NCBI GenBank assembly: GCA_937951895.1
Contig: CALFER010000059.1
Coordinates: 77,843-141,842 of the forward strand
Origin: an uncultured bacterium
GTDB taxonomy: Bacteria; CSSED10-310; CALFER01
DNA: 64,000 nt
Direction of reading: 5' to 3'
In this document: positions 33,931-44,000 of the stretch, piece by piece
Layout: every line of letters starts with the position of its first letter
Position numbering within the stretch: position 1 is the stretch's first letter
Notes under the pieces: generated by a model
Seen by the model: only the letters and a program-made list of their open reading frames with translations
Told to the model about the DNA's origin: nothing
The model's database searches: none
Position numbers and translations under genes: made by a program

Positions 33931-35130
33931 TCAGGAATACGACCACTCGATCCGTTGAATGTTCCCGATCAGATTCCAGGTTCCCGCATCGAACATCGCG
34001 CCCCAGAACAGAAGCCCCGTTCCGGATCCCGTTCCCGCCGGCCAGTCGAACGACAGCACCGCCTCGTCCACACGTCCGTTTTCAGGCACATCGTAACGCT
34101 TGCTGTCCGCTCCCTCACTGCCGGAAATCCAGGACGGCCAGAACCAGTACTGGCCCATCACGTCCAGAAGAACATAGACGTCCGCAGAACAGGCCGGCAT
34201 GGAACGATTGACCAGTTCAAAATGAAGATTGAAACGGTCACCGGCGGCAAGATCCCGATCGTCCAGCATCAGGGTGAAGGATCGATCCGGCTGCGGTGTT
34301 TCCGTCGGAACCGGAACGTCGGTCGGTGTCCCGGTCGGCATCGCCGTCGGAGTGAACGTGGGTGTCGCCGGTTCAGGCGTCTGCGTCGCCTCGGGTGTGA
34401 ATGTCGGAGTGCCGGTCGGTACTGGCGTCTGCGTTGCGGTCGGAGGAACGGTCGAGGTCGGTGTTCGCGTCGCCGTGGCGCTGGCCGTCGCGGTCGGCGG
34501 AGGTGGAGTCGGCGAGACAGTTGGGGGAGGAGGGGATATCGTGCCGGTCGGCGTCCGGGTCGGTGTGGGGGTTCGGGTCGGTGTCGGTGCAGCCGTATAT
34601 GTCGATGTGGGCGGAGCGGTCGGTGCCGGTGTCGACGTCGATCCCGGTGAAGGCGTCGCCGTGATGTCCGGAGTCGCGGTCGGGGTCGGGAACGTGAGAT
34701 CCAGTTCCATGAAGACACCGGCCAGGCCGCATGTCAGGGCGGTATCGGAATCCGGATCGAGCGCAAATCCTTCGAAATCCCCGATCGAGGGAGACTGGTA
34801 CATATCCCATTTGATGCCGGTGTAACGGAGCACTTTTCCGCTGTAGGCGACCGCGTAGATTTCGTCGGCGCTCACGACAAAAAGATCCTGGATGTCATCC
34901 GTGATGCCGCTGCCGACCTGGGTCCAGACCGAGCCGTCGTAATGGGCGATGAACCCGGAACTTCCGGCGACCCAGAGATCATTCGTCGCGACGCCGTCGA
35001 TGGCGTTGAGGGTAGTGAGAGTCGGCATGGTTTCGAGTGACCAGGAGGAGCCGTTGAAATGCCGAATGTTGCCGTAATCGCCGCAGGTCCAGACGTCGCT
35101 ATTCGAGAACGGGCGGATGCTGAACAGCAT
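33931..35130 (-). CDS. C-terminal part of a split propeller surface protein
   Basis: 399 residues if translation restarts at the ATG at 35130. It begins with further propeller repeats of the type seen in the gene just upstream (SDVWTCGDYGNIRHFNGSSW, NDLWVAGSSGFIAHYDGSVW). A long Pro/Thr-rich linker of about 110 residues (FPTPTATP to ETPQPD) follows, then a C-terminal beta domain (RSFTLMLDDRDLAAGDRFN to EWSYS). The frame is exactly that of the upstream gene, separated only by a TGA at 35145-35143 and four sense codons. It is therefore most likely the rest of one original gene. The nearest Shine-Dalgarno-like AAGGAGG is 19 bases before this ATG. It lacks the C-terminal anchor seen in other secreted proteins here. 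Confidence 0.75.
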   Translation of the reverse strand: MLFSIRPFSNSDVWTCGDYGNIRHFNGSSWSLETMPTLTTLNAIDGVATNDLWVAGSSGFIAHYDGSVWTQVGSGITDDIQDLFVVSADEIYAVAYSGKVLRYTGIKWDMYQSPSIGDFEGFALDPDSDTALTCGLAGVFMELDLTFPTPTATPDITATPSPGSTSTPAPTAPPTSTYTAAPTPTRTPTPTRTPTGTISPPPPTVSPTPPPPTATASATATRTPTSTVPPTATQTPVPTGTPTFTPEATQTPEPATPTFTPTAMPTGTPTDVPVPTETPQPDRSFTLMLDDRDLAAGDRFNLHFELVNRSMPACSADVYVLLDVMGQYWFWPSWISGSEGADSKRYDVPENGRVDEAVLSFDWPAGTGSGTGLLFWGAMFDAGTWNLIGNIQRIEWSYS

Positions 35131-35142
35131 CCCTGGTCCCGG

Positions 35143-36450
35143 TCAGGAGCCTCCTTCGGTATAGACCACCCACTGCGAGCCTGTGTAATGAAGCACCGTC
35201 CATCCGACACAGGACCCATCGGAGTATCCGCCCGCGGTCCAGACATTCGTCGGAGACAGAGCATAGATATCGTAGACATTGTCCGGATTCGACGTGTTCT
35301 GGGTGATCCAGCCGGATCCGGTGTTTTTCCGGATCACGCCGCCTTCGCCCGTGACCCACATCGTATCGAACGGGTCCCGATACACCTTGAACAGATCGTT
35401 CGACGTGGCCAGATCGATGGGCACGAAGTCCTCTCCGGAATACTCGAACAGCTTCCCGCGGGTTCCAGCCAGCAGGATGGCGTCATCCGGAGCGATTTCG
35501 ACGTCATAAAAGTCGACGCCGTTCGAGAGATCCACATCGAGACGCTCCCAGGTGGAGCCGTCGAAGCGGATGATGAATCCGTTGACGCCGGCAACGATGA
35601 TGTCTCCATTGTCCTGCTCGGCAACTCCCCTGAGCGATACTGTGGCGGGGATGTCGGGGACGGAGACGACGGACCAGGCACCCGAAAGGCGGCGGATGAC
35701 GGTTCCGGCATCTCCGACGGCCCAGGCTTCATCCGTCGAGATCGCTGCGACGCCGTACAGCGTCTGGGTGGTCGGCGACGTTTCGGTCTGGAAACCCGAT
35801 CCGGACCAGCGGATGATCGTGCCGAGATCTCCGACGGCCCACGCGCACGAGTCCGTCACTCCGCTGACTTTTCGCAGAAAGCGGGTTGTGGACGAGCTGT
35901 AGTAGAGCCAGTTGGTTCCGTTGAAGACCCGGGCGGTGCCGTACAGGCCGACCGCCCAGCCCCGGGTCGGGTTCAGCATGTCGATGTCTTTGAGAGTCGT
36001 CGAGGTTCCGGTGGGCATGTCGATCCAGTCCGAGCCGTCGAAGTGGTAGATTTTCCCGAGATCGCCGCAGATATAAGCCTGCCCGTCCTGCAGCACGGCA
36101 GCGCCATAGAACCAGGCCGTCGTCAGCGGTTTGTTCTCGATCCAGTCACCGCCGTTCCGGAACAGCACCGTGGAATGCTCGCCCGCCATCACCCCGTAGT
36201 CGCCGCTGAGCGCGATGTCGTGGATCCGGTCGAGAGTCGGGGAGGGTTTGAGGACGAAATCGTCCGCCTCGAGTTCGAGAATCTGGCCGGCATCCGCCGC
36301 AAATCCGATCAGGCCGGACGACGAGGCGGCGACTGCGTTGATGGTGTTGCCGGAGGGCAACGGGTTATGCCAGGTCCAGGACGAAAACGCCGGCGGGCCG
36401 ATAAGTGACAACATCCAGATGGCAAGGATCACACGTGACATTCGATTCAT
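35143..36450 (-). CDS. N-terminal part of a split beta-propeller secreted protein
   Basis: 435 residues from the ATG at 36450, preceded by GAGGGAAC; the frame is open 21 codons upstream without signal-peptide character. The signal peptide covers residues 1-26 (MSRVILAIWMLSLIGPPAFS). The rest is a run of about ten propeller-blade repeats of the pattern W-A-V-G-x-x-G-x-I-x-x-(F/W)-(D/S)-G-x-x-W, as in WAVGDLGTIIRWSGSGF, which resemble photosynthesis-system-II-stability (Ycf48)-type or BNR-like blades. The frame ends at an in-frame TGA (35145-35143) inside the repeat array, and the same frame continues with more blades downstream. It is thus probably a nonsense-interrupted gene or a sequencing error. 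The function is likely surface display or binding. Confidence 0.8.
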   Translation of the reverse strand: MNRMSRVILAIWMLSLIGPPAFSSWTWHNPLPSGNTINAVAASSSGLIGFAADAGQILELEADDFVLKPSPTLDRIHDIALSGDYGVMAGEHSTVLFRNGGDWIENKPLTTAWFYGAAVLQDGQAYICGDLGKIYHFDGSDWIDMPTGTSTTLKDIDMLNPTRGWAVGLYGTARVFNGTNWLYYSSSTTRFLRKVSGVTDSCAWAVGDLGTIIRWSGSGFQTETSPTTQTLYGVAAISTDEAWAVGDAGTVIRRLSGAWSVVSVPDIPATVSLRGVAEQDNGDIIVAGVNGFIIRFDGSTWERLDVDLSNGVDFYDVEIAPDDAILLAGTRGKLFEYSGEDFVPIDLATSNDLFKVYRDPFDTMWVTGEGGVIRKNTGSGWITQNTSNPDNVYDIYALSPTNVWTAGGYSDGSCVGWTVLHYTGSQWVVYTEGGS

Positions 36451-36526
36451 GCTGTTTGTTCCCTCAATGGTGTTTCGCACGCCCCATCCTGCATTTTGCG
36501 AATTCCATGCCACGGAATCAAGAGAC

Positions 36527-36556
36527 TTGATTTGGCCCGTCGAAACCGGATAACAT
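36527..36556 (+). promoter_or_regulatory. Putative promoter of the mosaic secreted-protein gene at 36620
   Basis: TTGATT (36527-36532) and TAACAT (36551-36556) are 18 bases apart in the 169-base gap between the divergent propeller gene and the mosaic gene. Confidence 0.4.
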
Positions 36557-36619
36557 CAACGGAATGAGATGTTTTTCATGCGTTTGAGGCAGGTATTGAA
36601 CGGATCACGGGAGGTTATC

Positions 36620-39600
36620 ATGAGGCAAACCATCATTGCATGTGCGGCGATTCTCTGCATCACGGGATCTCTGCAGGCGGCGGTGATCTGGAGCGAGAGC
36701 TTCGAATCCGCCAATCTCGGGCATTTCACGGACTGCTATCCGAACCCGGGGTACTGGCTGGTGCGGAGCACGAATGCGCCGAACATTCAGTGCGACACTG
36801 CTCCGGCGATGCCCTGCGACGGAACCATGTGGGCGCATGGCGACACCTACGGATGGAACTCACCGACAACCATCGACCTGATGTGGGCGGGTCCGATCGA
36901 TCTGACCGGGCGAACCGGGCGGATCGACGCCGTGTTCTGTTATCTGGTCGATGAGTATTACGGTTATGGCGACGAGCTGTATTTTTATGCCAGTTGCTCG
37001 CTGCCGCCCAGCCCGTGCAATCCGGATCAGTGGAATCTGCTCTGGAGCACCACCGGCGGCTGCACCACGGGTGAGGCGACAGTCGATCTGACATCGCTGG
37101 TCGGATGCCATGAAGCCGGAGCGCCGGATTGCGAACAGGTCTACATCGCTTTCGGGTATCCCGGCCTGTATTACCGCGGCGTCGGTGTCGACAATGTGCA
37201 TCTCGTGGACGAAAATCCGTGTCTGAACCAGTATGACTGGGGCGATGCTCCGGATCCAACGTTCCCGACACTGGCCTCCTCCAACGGCGCCATGCATCTC
37301 GTGGTTCCCGGCATGAGTCTCGGCATGGCGCTCGATTCCGAATCCGACGGGAAACCGACGACGGATGCGTCGGGAGACGACACTGCGCTGCAGGACGATG
37401 AAGACGGCGTGACCTTCTCTCCCGGAACAACGGTGATGGTCGGGACCGAGATCACCCTGACGGTTTCGGTCTCGCAACCGGGATACGTCAGCGCGTGGGC
37501 GGATCTGAACTGCAACGGCACGTGGAACGAGGGTGGCGAGTTGTTTGTGTCAAGTCTTCCGGTCGTGGCGGGGACACAGAGCCTGGGTGCGATCACACCG
37601 ACCGTGTCAGGCAACTGCTATGTCCGTGTCCGGTATTCGACGACGGCCGGTCTGTTGCATTACGGTCCGGCACCGGACGGCGAAGTCGAAGACTACAGGA
37701 TCGTCGTGAACGCGATGCCACTGGTCGGGGACGACTGCGACAACCCGATCACCGCGACATTTCCGGCGGAACTGCCGTTTCACGATGCGATGACCACCTG
37801 CACCCTGCAGGCCGAGTATAACTCGACGTGCCTCGGCGGTTACGACAGCGGCGAGGATGTCATCTATGAACTGACGCTGACGGAGGACATGTGCCTGTCG
37901 TTCACCCTGAGCGGGGATATCGATTACATCGCGATGGCGCTCGATACGGGATGCCCGCCGGTCGCCGTGAATTGCGCGGCGTTCTGTCAGAGCGCGTCAT
38001 CCTACACCTGTTCGATTCCGGCGCATCCCATCGTGGCCGGGACCTACTACCTGATGATCGACAACTTCGCTCCACCCGGATGCATTCCGAATTATACACT
38101 GGACATCATCGAATGCCCGACATCGCCTCCCGGGGACACCTGTGTGGCGCCTGCGTATATCACCTGCGGGGAATGCGTCACCGGAACGACTCTCGGCGCC
38201 GTCGACAATTTCGACTGCAACGGAACGACGGCGGGATTCGACGGACCGGATATCGTTTACGAACTGACGCTGGATGCCGACACGATGGTGACGATCCGCG
38301 GAGAAGCGGCGTTCAATGCGGATTGGGCGATTTCACATACCTGCTCGAATTCGTCTGCGGACATGCTCTGCACGCTGGATGCGGCCATCAGTTCCGGGAC
38401 GTCCTGCAGTGATTTCTACAGCAATCCGAACAGCGATCTGTTTTACTCGGGTCTTCTGACGACCGGCGTCTATTACATCTGGGTCGACGGATACTCCGCC
38501 TCGGATCTCGGTCCCTATACCCTCGAAGTGGATTGCGCCACCGAAACGCCCGATGGCGATACCTGTTCGGATGCGATCCCGATTCCGGTGAACGGACCGC
38601 AGATCGTGAACGACAATTGCTATCCCTACACGAATGCCTGGACGGTTCACTCGGGGAACGACGTCTTCTACCGTCTCGATCTGACGGCCTCTTATCATGT
38701 CACGATCTGTCTGAGCGCCGGATATGACACCTATCTGACACTGCTCGAATCGAATTGCTCAACGGTCATCGCGCGGGATGACGATACGGAATGCACGGGG
38801 ATTTTCTGTGACGGGGCGTCGCCGCAGGCCAACAATTCATCGATCTCCCGCGTTTTGACTCCGGGGGTGTACTACATCGTCGCGGAATCCAACCTGGCGG
38901 CGGATTGCGGCCCCTTCTGTCTGGATGTCATGGGGTATATCGTGAACACCTCCACGAGCGTGATGATCAATGAGGTCGATGTCGACACGGCGGGATCGCC
39001 GGATCAGATGGAATTCGTCGAGCTGTTCGACGGCGGCATCGGAATGCGTTCTCTGAACAACATGACGGTGGTGTTCTATGACGGCAGTTCGGATTCCGTG
39101 TACTACGCCATCGATCTCGATGCCTTTGCCACCAATCCGGACGGCTATTTCCTGCTCGGCAATCCCGGCGTGACCCCTGTTCCGAACATCACCTTCCCCA
39201 ACAACACGGTGCGAAACAATGCCTGCGCGGTGGCTCTGTTCTGGGGGCATTCATACGGATTTCCGAGCGGCAGTCCGGTGACGACGACGGGCCTGATCGA
39301 TGCGCTCGTCTACGATGTGGATTATCCGGATGACACGGGGCTTCTGCGGTTGCTGTATCCGGGACAGCCTCAGGTCAACGAGAATCAGGAGGGGACATCG
39401 ACGAATGTATCGATGATGCGCTGTCCGGATGGCGCGGGAGGCATGAGGATCACGAGTGATTATTATGTCGGTTTGCCGTGCCCGGCCGGTCCGAACACGA
39501 CCTGTCCGGCACTCAGGACCCCGACCCCGACTGTGCCACCCACCGCTCCGCCGACCGCCACACCGCAACCGGTTCCGTCGACGAGTGCCGGGAGCGTATC

Positions 39601-39652
39601 CATTCTGCTGATCGCGCTGGGAGCCATGTTGCTGATCGCGCGACGCCGATAA
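36620..39652 (+). CDS. Mosaic secreted protein (jelly-roll, GEVEDY, Cys-rich and lamin-tail modules)
   Basis: 1010 residues from the ATG at 36620, preceded by GGGAGG; an in-frame ATG at 36569 lacks these features. Signal peptide 1-20 (CITGSLQA-AV). Order of modules: jelly-roll-like domain (VIWSESFESANLGHF); a GEVEDY domain (DWGDAPDPTFPT to PAPDGEVEDYRIVV); three Cys-rich pre-peptidase-like modules (DDCDNPITATFPAELPF, GDTCVAPAYITCGEC, GDTCSDAIPIPVNG) related to those in 28710-31814; a lamin-tail domain (MINEVDVDTAG); a short Pro/Thr linker; and the tail VPSTSAGS, hydrophobic stretch, ARRR. It shares module types with all other surface proteins here, suggesting module shuffling. No enzyme motif was recognised. 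lpdA follows after 15 bases, but co-transcription with it would be odd. Confidence 0.88.
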   Translation: MRQTIIACAAILCITGSLQAAVIWSESFESANLGHFTDCYPNPGYWLVRSTNAPNIQCDTAPAMPCDGTMWAHGDTYGWNSPTTIDLMWAGPIDLTGRTGRIDAVFCYLVDEYYGYGDELYFYASCSLPPSPCNPDQWNLLWSTTGGCTTGEATVDLTSLVGCHEAGAPDCEQVYIAFGYPGLYYRGVGVDNVHLVDENPCLNQYDWGDAPDPTFPTLASSNGAMHLVVPGMSLGMALDSESDGKPTTDASGDDTALQDDEDGVTFSPGTTVMVGTEITLTVSVSQPGYVSAWADLNCNGTWNEGGELFVSSLPVVAGTQSLGAITPTVSGNCYVRVRYSTTAGLLHYGPAPDGEVEDYRIVVNAMPLVGDDCDNPITATFPAELPFHDAMTTCTLQAEYNSTCLGGYDSGEDVIYELTLTEDMCLSFTLSGDIDYIAMALDTGCPPVAVNCAAFCQSASSYTCSIPAHPIVAGTYYLMIDNFAPPGCIPNYTLDIIECPTSPPGDTCVAPAYITCGECVTGTTLGAVDNFDCNGTTAGFDGPDIVYELTLDADTMVTIRGEAAFNADWAISHTCSNSSADMLCTLDAAISSGTSCSDFYSNPNSDLFYSGLLTTGVYYIWVDGYSASDLGPYTLEVDCATETPDGDTCSDAIPIPVNGPQIVNDNCYPYTNAWTVHSGNDVFYRLDLTASYHVTICLSAGYDTYLTLLESNCSTVIARDDDTECTGIFCDGASPQANNSSISRVLTPGVYYIVAESNLAADCGPFCLDVMGYIVNTSTSVMINEVDVDTAGSPDQMEFVELFDGGIGMRSLNNMTVVFYDGSSDSVYYAIDLDAFATNPDGYFLLGNPGVTPVPNITFPNNTVRNNACAVALFWGHSYGFPSGSPVTTTGLIDALVYDVDYPDDTGLLRLLYPGQPQVNENQEGTSTNVSMMRCPDGAGGMRITSDYYVGLPCPAGPNTTCPALRTPTPTVPPTAPPTATPQPVPSTSAGSVSILLIALGAMLLIARRR

Positions 39653-39667
39653 AGAAGGAGACTCATC

Positions 39668-41053
39668 ATGCAATACGACTATACGGTCGCCGTCATCGGC
39701 GGCGGTCCGGGGGGGTATGCCGCCGCCGGACGCGCCGCACAACTGGGGATGAAAACCGTTCTGATCGAACGCGAGAGCCTTGGAGGCATCTGCCTGAACT
39801 GGGGATGCATCCCGACCAAAGCGCTGCTCGAAAGCGCCCACGCCTGGAAACAGATGCTGTCCGCAAAGGAATACGGCCTGCTCTGCACGGATCCCGCAGT
39901 CGATTTTCCGGCCGTGATCCGGCGGAGCCGCCAGGTGGCTGACCGGATGAGCAAAGGCGTGGCGTTTCTGATGAAGCAACGCGGTGTCACCGTCATCGAC
40001 GGCCACGGAACCCTGACCGGTGCTCATGCGATTCATGTCGAAAAGAACGGCGTGACAGACGATGTCTCGGCGGAACATATCATCATCGCCACCGGCGGCC
40101 GCCCGATCGCTCTCCCCGGCGTGCCGTTCGACGGCGAAACGATCCTCCATTACCGCCATGCCATGACGCTCGAAACAATCCCGAAATCCCTCGCCGTGAT
40201 CGGTGCCGGCGCGATCGGCATGGAATTCGCCGACTTCTACCGCAGTTTCGGAACCGAGGTGACGGTTATTGAAATGCTGCCGACCGTGCTTCCCAACGAA
40301 GACGAAGAGATCATCACGGAACTCATGCGGACACTCCGGCGGAAAAAAATCACGGTTCATACCGGAACGAAAGTCACCCATGTCGAAATAACAGCGGCCG
40401 GCGTGACGATCGACGCGGAAGGGCCGAAAGGTGCTGTCCGGATCGAGGCCGAAAAGCTGCTCGTCGCCGTCGGGACACGGCCCAACTCCGAAAATCTCGG
40501 ACTGGAAGCACTCGGTGTCCGCATCGAACGCGGGTTGATCCGGGTGGACGCCGCAAAGAAAACCGATGGTGAGGGGATCTATGCCATCGGCGATGTCATC
40601 GGCGCCCCGATGCTCGCCCATAAAGCCTCGATGGACGCCCTGATCTGCATCAACGCGATCGCCGGACATCCCGTGCCGCCTGCGCAACCCATCCCGGGCT
40701 GCACCTACATCCATCCGCAGGTCGCGTCGGTCGGCCTGACCGAAAAGGCCGCCGTTGCCGCCGGATACTCCGTGAAGAAAGGCCTTTTTCCGTTCCGGGC
40801 CAACGGACGATCCATCGCCATGAACGAAACGGACGGTCTGGTCAAACTGGTCTTCGATGCATCCAATGACCGATTGATCGGCGCGCATATCATCCACGCA
40901 TCCGCCAGTGATCTGATCGCCGAAGCGGGTTTAGCCCTGAACCTGAACGCCACAGCCCGATCACTGGCTGAAACGGTTCACGCGCATCCCACGTTGTCGG
41001 AAGCGATCATGGAAGCGGCCGCTTCGGTCCTGGGGGAAGCCATCCACATTTAA
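39668..41053 (+). CDS. lpdA: Dihydrolipoyl dehydrogenase (E3)
   Basis: 461 residues. It reoxidises dihydrolipoamide of 2-oxoacid dehydrogenase or glycine-cleavage complexes, passing electrons through FAD to NAD+. FAD-binding GGGPGG begins at residue 11, the redox disulfide is Cys42/Cys47 in GGICLNWGC, the NAD-binding motif is VIGAGAIGMEF, the second FAD motif YAIGDV, and the catalytic His440-Glu445 pair lies in HAHPTLSEAI. AAGGAG precedes the ATG. No E1 or E2 genes are adjacent, so it serves complexes encoded elsewhere. It is convergent with the A2M gene, with only 15 bases between them. Confidence 0.95.
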   Translation: MQYDYTVAVIGGGPGGYAAAGRAAQLGMKTVLIERESLGGICLNWGCIPTKALLESAHAWKQMLSAKEYGLLCTDPAVDFPAVIRRSRQVADRMSKGVAFLMKQRGVTVIDGHGTLTGAHAIHVEKNGVTDDVSAEHIIIATGGRPIALPGVPFDGETILHYRHAMTLETIPKSLAVIGAGAIGMEFADFYRSFGTEVTVIEMLPTVLPNEDEEIITELMRTLRRKKITVHTGTKVTHVEITAAGVTIDAEGPKGAVRIEAEKLLVAVGTRPNSENLGLEALGVRIERGLIRVDAAKKTDGEGIYAIGDVIGAPMLAHKASMDALICINAIAGHPVPPAQPIPGCTYIHPQVASVGLTEKAAVAAGYSVKKGLFPFRANGRSIAMNETDGLVKLVFDASNDRLIGAHIIHASASDLIAEAGLALNLNATARSLAETVHAHPTLSEAIMEAAASVLGEAIHI

Positions 41054-41068
41054 GGTGGGGTTCCCCTC

Positions 41069-44000
41069 TTACGGTCTTCCCTCTTCCCCGGGCAGAACCA
41101 CGATCGTCGCACCCGCGCTGTTTCCGGAAACGGCCTCCCGATACATCATCTCGGCGAACGCGGGCGGTTGCGTATACTGCCCGGCAAACAGCGCCTTGAC
41201 GCGGAAGTAGAAATCGAACGTACCGGCCGGCAGGGTGTCGAAGTAGAAGGAAACGCGGTCATCGAGATACTCGGCGTGATCCGGTTCACGCGTCAGAGCA
41301 TTGGCCGGCTTCGCTTCCGGAGGCGCGGTCAGAAGCTCCGGGTTGAGCGGTTCCATCCCCGCACACAGCGGCACCGTCACCGCCACGTAGTTTCGTTCCT
41401 CGGGATTGACCACCCGCACATGATCCTCGATCACCGTTCCCGCCGCCAGTTCCAAAGTCCCGCCTCCCCGGTCGATCGGCAGTTTCTCCATCGGTTGATC
41501 CGGACCGATCAGTCTGAGGAGTTCACGCGTGACGACAAAACCGTTCTGAGCGGGGTCGACCGTGCAACCGAGCGATCCCGGAACATAACTCGCTTCATGG
41601 CGGATTCCCACCGGTTTGTCCGCGCGTAACTCGATGGCGGCTGCACCGGTCCCCGTGTAATACGCGATGGGGGTTTTGGCATCGAGGGTCAACGTGATCG
41701 ATTCGGTACCCGTCACGAGATGAATTCCGTTGGTTTCACTCGTCGAAAGGTGCCCGTGTGCGGAGGCATCCGCGAGTGCCATCAGGGCGGCCGCATTGGC
41801 GTTGGTGGATCCCCAGCCGGATTCTTTTCCGAGATCGATGATTCCGCGGACAAGAACCGGGATTCTGGCATGATCCGGTTGCGTCTGGTACAGCGCCCTG
41901 AGTGTTTCTCCGGCCGCCCTGACATCGGACGGCAGGATCAGTTCGTTCCCGGCCGTGGCCTGCAGTCCGCTGAACTGTTCGATCCCCTGACTGAGCTTGA
42001 AAACGAGACCTTCCATCATCCGATCGATCAGGCGGGGGAGGATTTCCGGAGCGGTCCGGCCGGTTCCCGTCGAGGCCAGAATCACCTGGGCCACATCTTC
42101 GGAGCTGAGAAACTGGGCCCGGCGGGATAACTCGGCGGCATACGCCGCATTGGACTTTCCCGCATCCGACAGCGCCCGCAACGCCAGCGCGCGCTCGACA
42201 TACTCGGCGCCGTGAATGAGGCGGGAGTAATCCGACCGGAGGGACTGTTCGAGAGCCCGGCAGAACGTGTTCAGTGTCGGTGTATCGATCGTGTATCCCG
42301 CCGCCCGGGCCTCGCTCATGAAGGAAACCGCATGAGCGGTCAGAAACACATTACCACTTGAACCATGCCAATAAGCACACAGTCCGGAATTGTCGATCAG
42401 GATTGGCAGAGCATCCAGAACCTCCTGAATCCGCCGATCCGCGCTCGCGCGGTATGCCGGATGGATCAGGAGATCCGAGATGCGTCTGACGGCCAGCATC
42501 GATCGGCCGAAACTGATCCGCTGTTCGGCGCACCCGTACGGATAACCGAAAAAGAAATCGAGCCCTGACATCATCCGGAGAGTATCGGCCTGCCCCGCCG
42601 TGACGGTGCGTCGGAGTGTTCCCGCACGGATTGCATCGTCTATCGCGGGAATGACCCATGGAGATGACTCGCTCAGATCGTTGAACGACGCGAGTGTCAC
42701 TCTGCGCCGGTCGTCGCGTATCGGCACTTCAATCTCGAAGGCATCACCCGCATCGTCCGATTCCCGGGACACGGCGACGCGAATCGTCATCGTATCATAC
42801 TCGAAGGTTCCGTCCGGTCGGCACGGGGGCGAGGCCACGGTCAGCGGCAGTTCGATCCGGGACGGCTGTGTTTTCTCCCATTCGAATTCCCGGTCGGTGG
42901 TCCCATCGAGATTCGCGCCGATCACCTCGAGCCGGGCGCGGCCGTCACCCGCGTCACCCTCGACGATACGACCGATCGCCAGACCGTTGAACCGGTCACC
43001 GGGTCGGACAAACCGGGGAAATGACGGCTGGACGATCACGGGAAGCCGGACCGCCATCGAGCCTGTTGCAAAACCGAACCGATCCGATCCGCTCGATGCC
43101 TTCGCGCGGACGGCGAAGACGGTCAGATTATCGGGCAGAGTGACGGTCACCTGAGCCTTGCCGTCCTTTCCGGCGGCGATATCCGGCTTGTAGTAGGGCA
43201 CCGCAACGAAGTTCTTCCGGATCGGCATCTTGTCGAACAGATTCGAATCGTCCTCGGGAGCGCCGCCTCCGGGCATTTCCGTATACGGAATACACCCGAA
43301 CGGCAAGTCCCGTGTATCGTGCAGCGCCAACCGGCTGAATACCGGTTTGATGAAATCGGGAATCGGGTCGAGGCGTCGTTCCTTTCCGAGTGACAACACA
43401 GCCTGATCCACCAGCCACAAGGTGATCTCGCCGGGAACCGGTTTTCCGGCCGCGGTCAGAGCGATATCGATCGTGACAGTGTCGCCCGGTTTCGCCCTGG
43501 GAGGGTATTTCAATGCGATGTCGAGCGCGTGTTCGACGGGTTTGACGTTCAGATACACCGTCGAGGCCATGGTGGCGGGTTTCCCGAGATCCAGGGTGGC
43601 GCCGGGCTGAGGCGTCACGCCGGGGATCCTCCCGCGCATCAGGACGCAATGCACCGGCACACGCGGCACGTAATGCTTGCGAATCGGGACCTGAATCACT
43701 CCGGAGCCGTCGCGTACCGGTACCCATGAATAGATATTCGCTTCCGGAGCTTCGATCACGACCAGCGCAGACGCGTTCTGGAACGGGCTCTGGATGACGA
43801 TCGAGGCCGTGTCGCCGGGGGCGTAATCCGAGCGGTCCGTGGCGAGATCGAACACGCGCGTCACGGGTCGGGACCAGGTGACGGGTTCATCGCCGCCGAC
43901 AAAGAAATCCGATCGGACCACGTAGGCGCGTCCGAGCGAGTCGGTTCCTTCGAGTTCGACGACATAGACGCCGGCGGACGGAATATCCAGATCGATGTTC

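Noticed and set aside
35143..35145. TGA read as a sense codon (alternative genetic code or selenocysteine)
   Set aside because: TGA ends several other genes here (dnaN, glgC, mntP), and no selenocysteine-type enzyme context or hairpin is evident.
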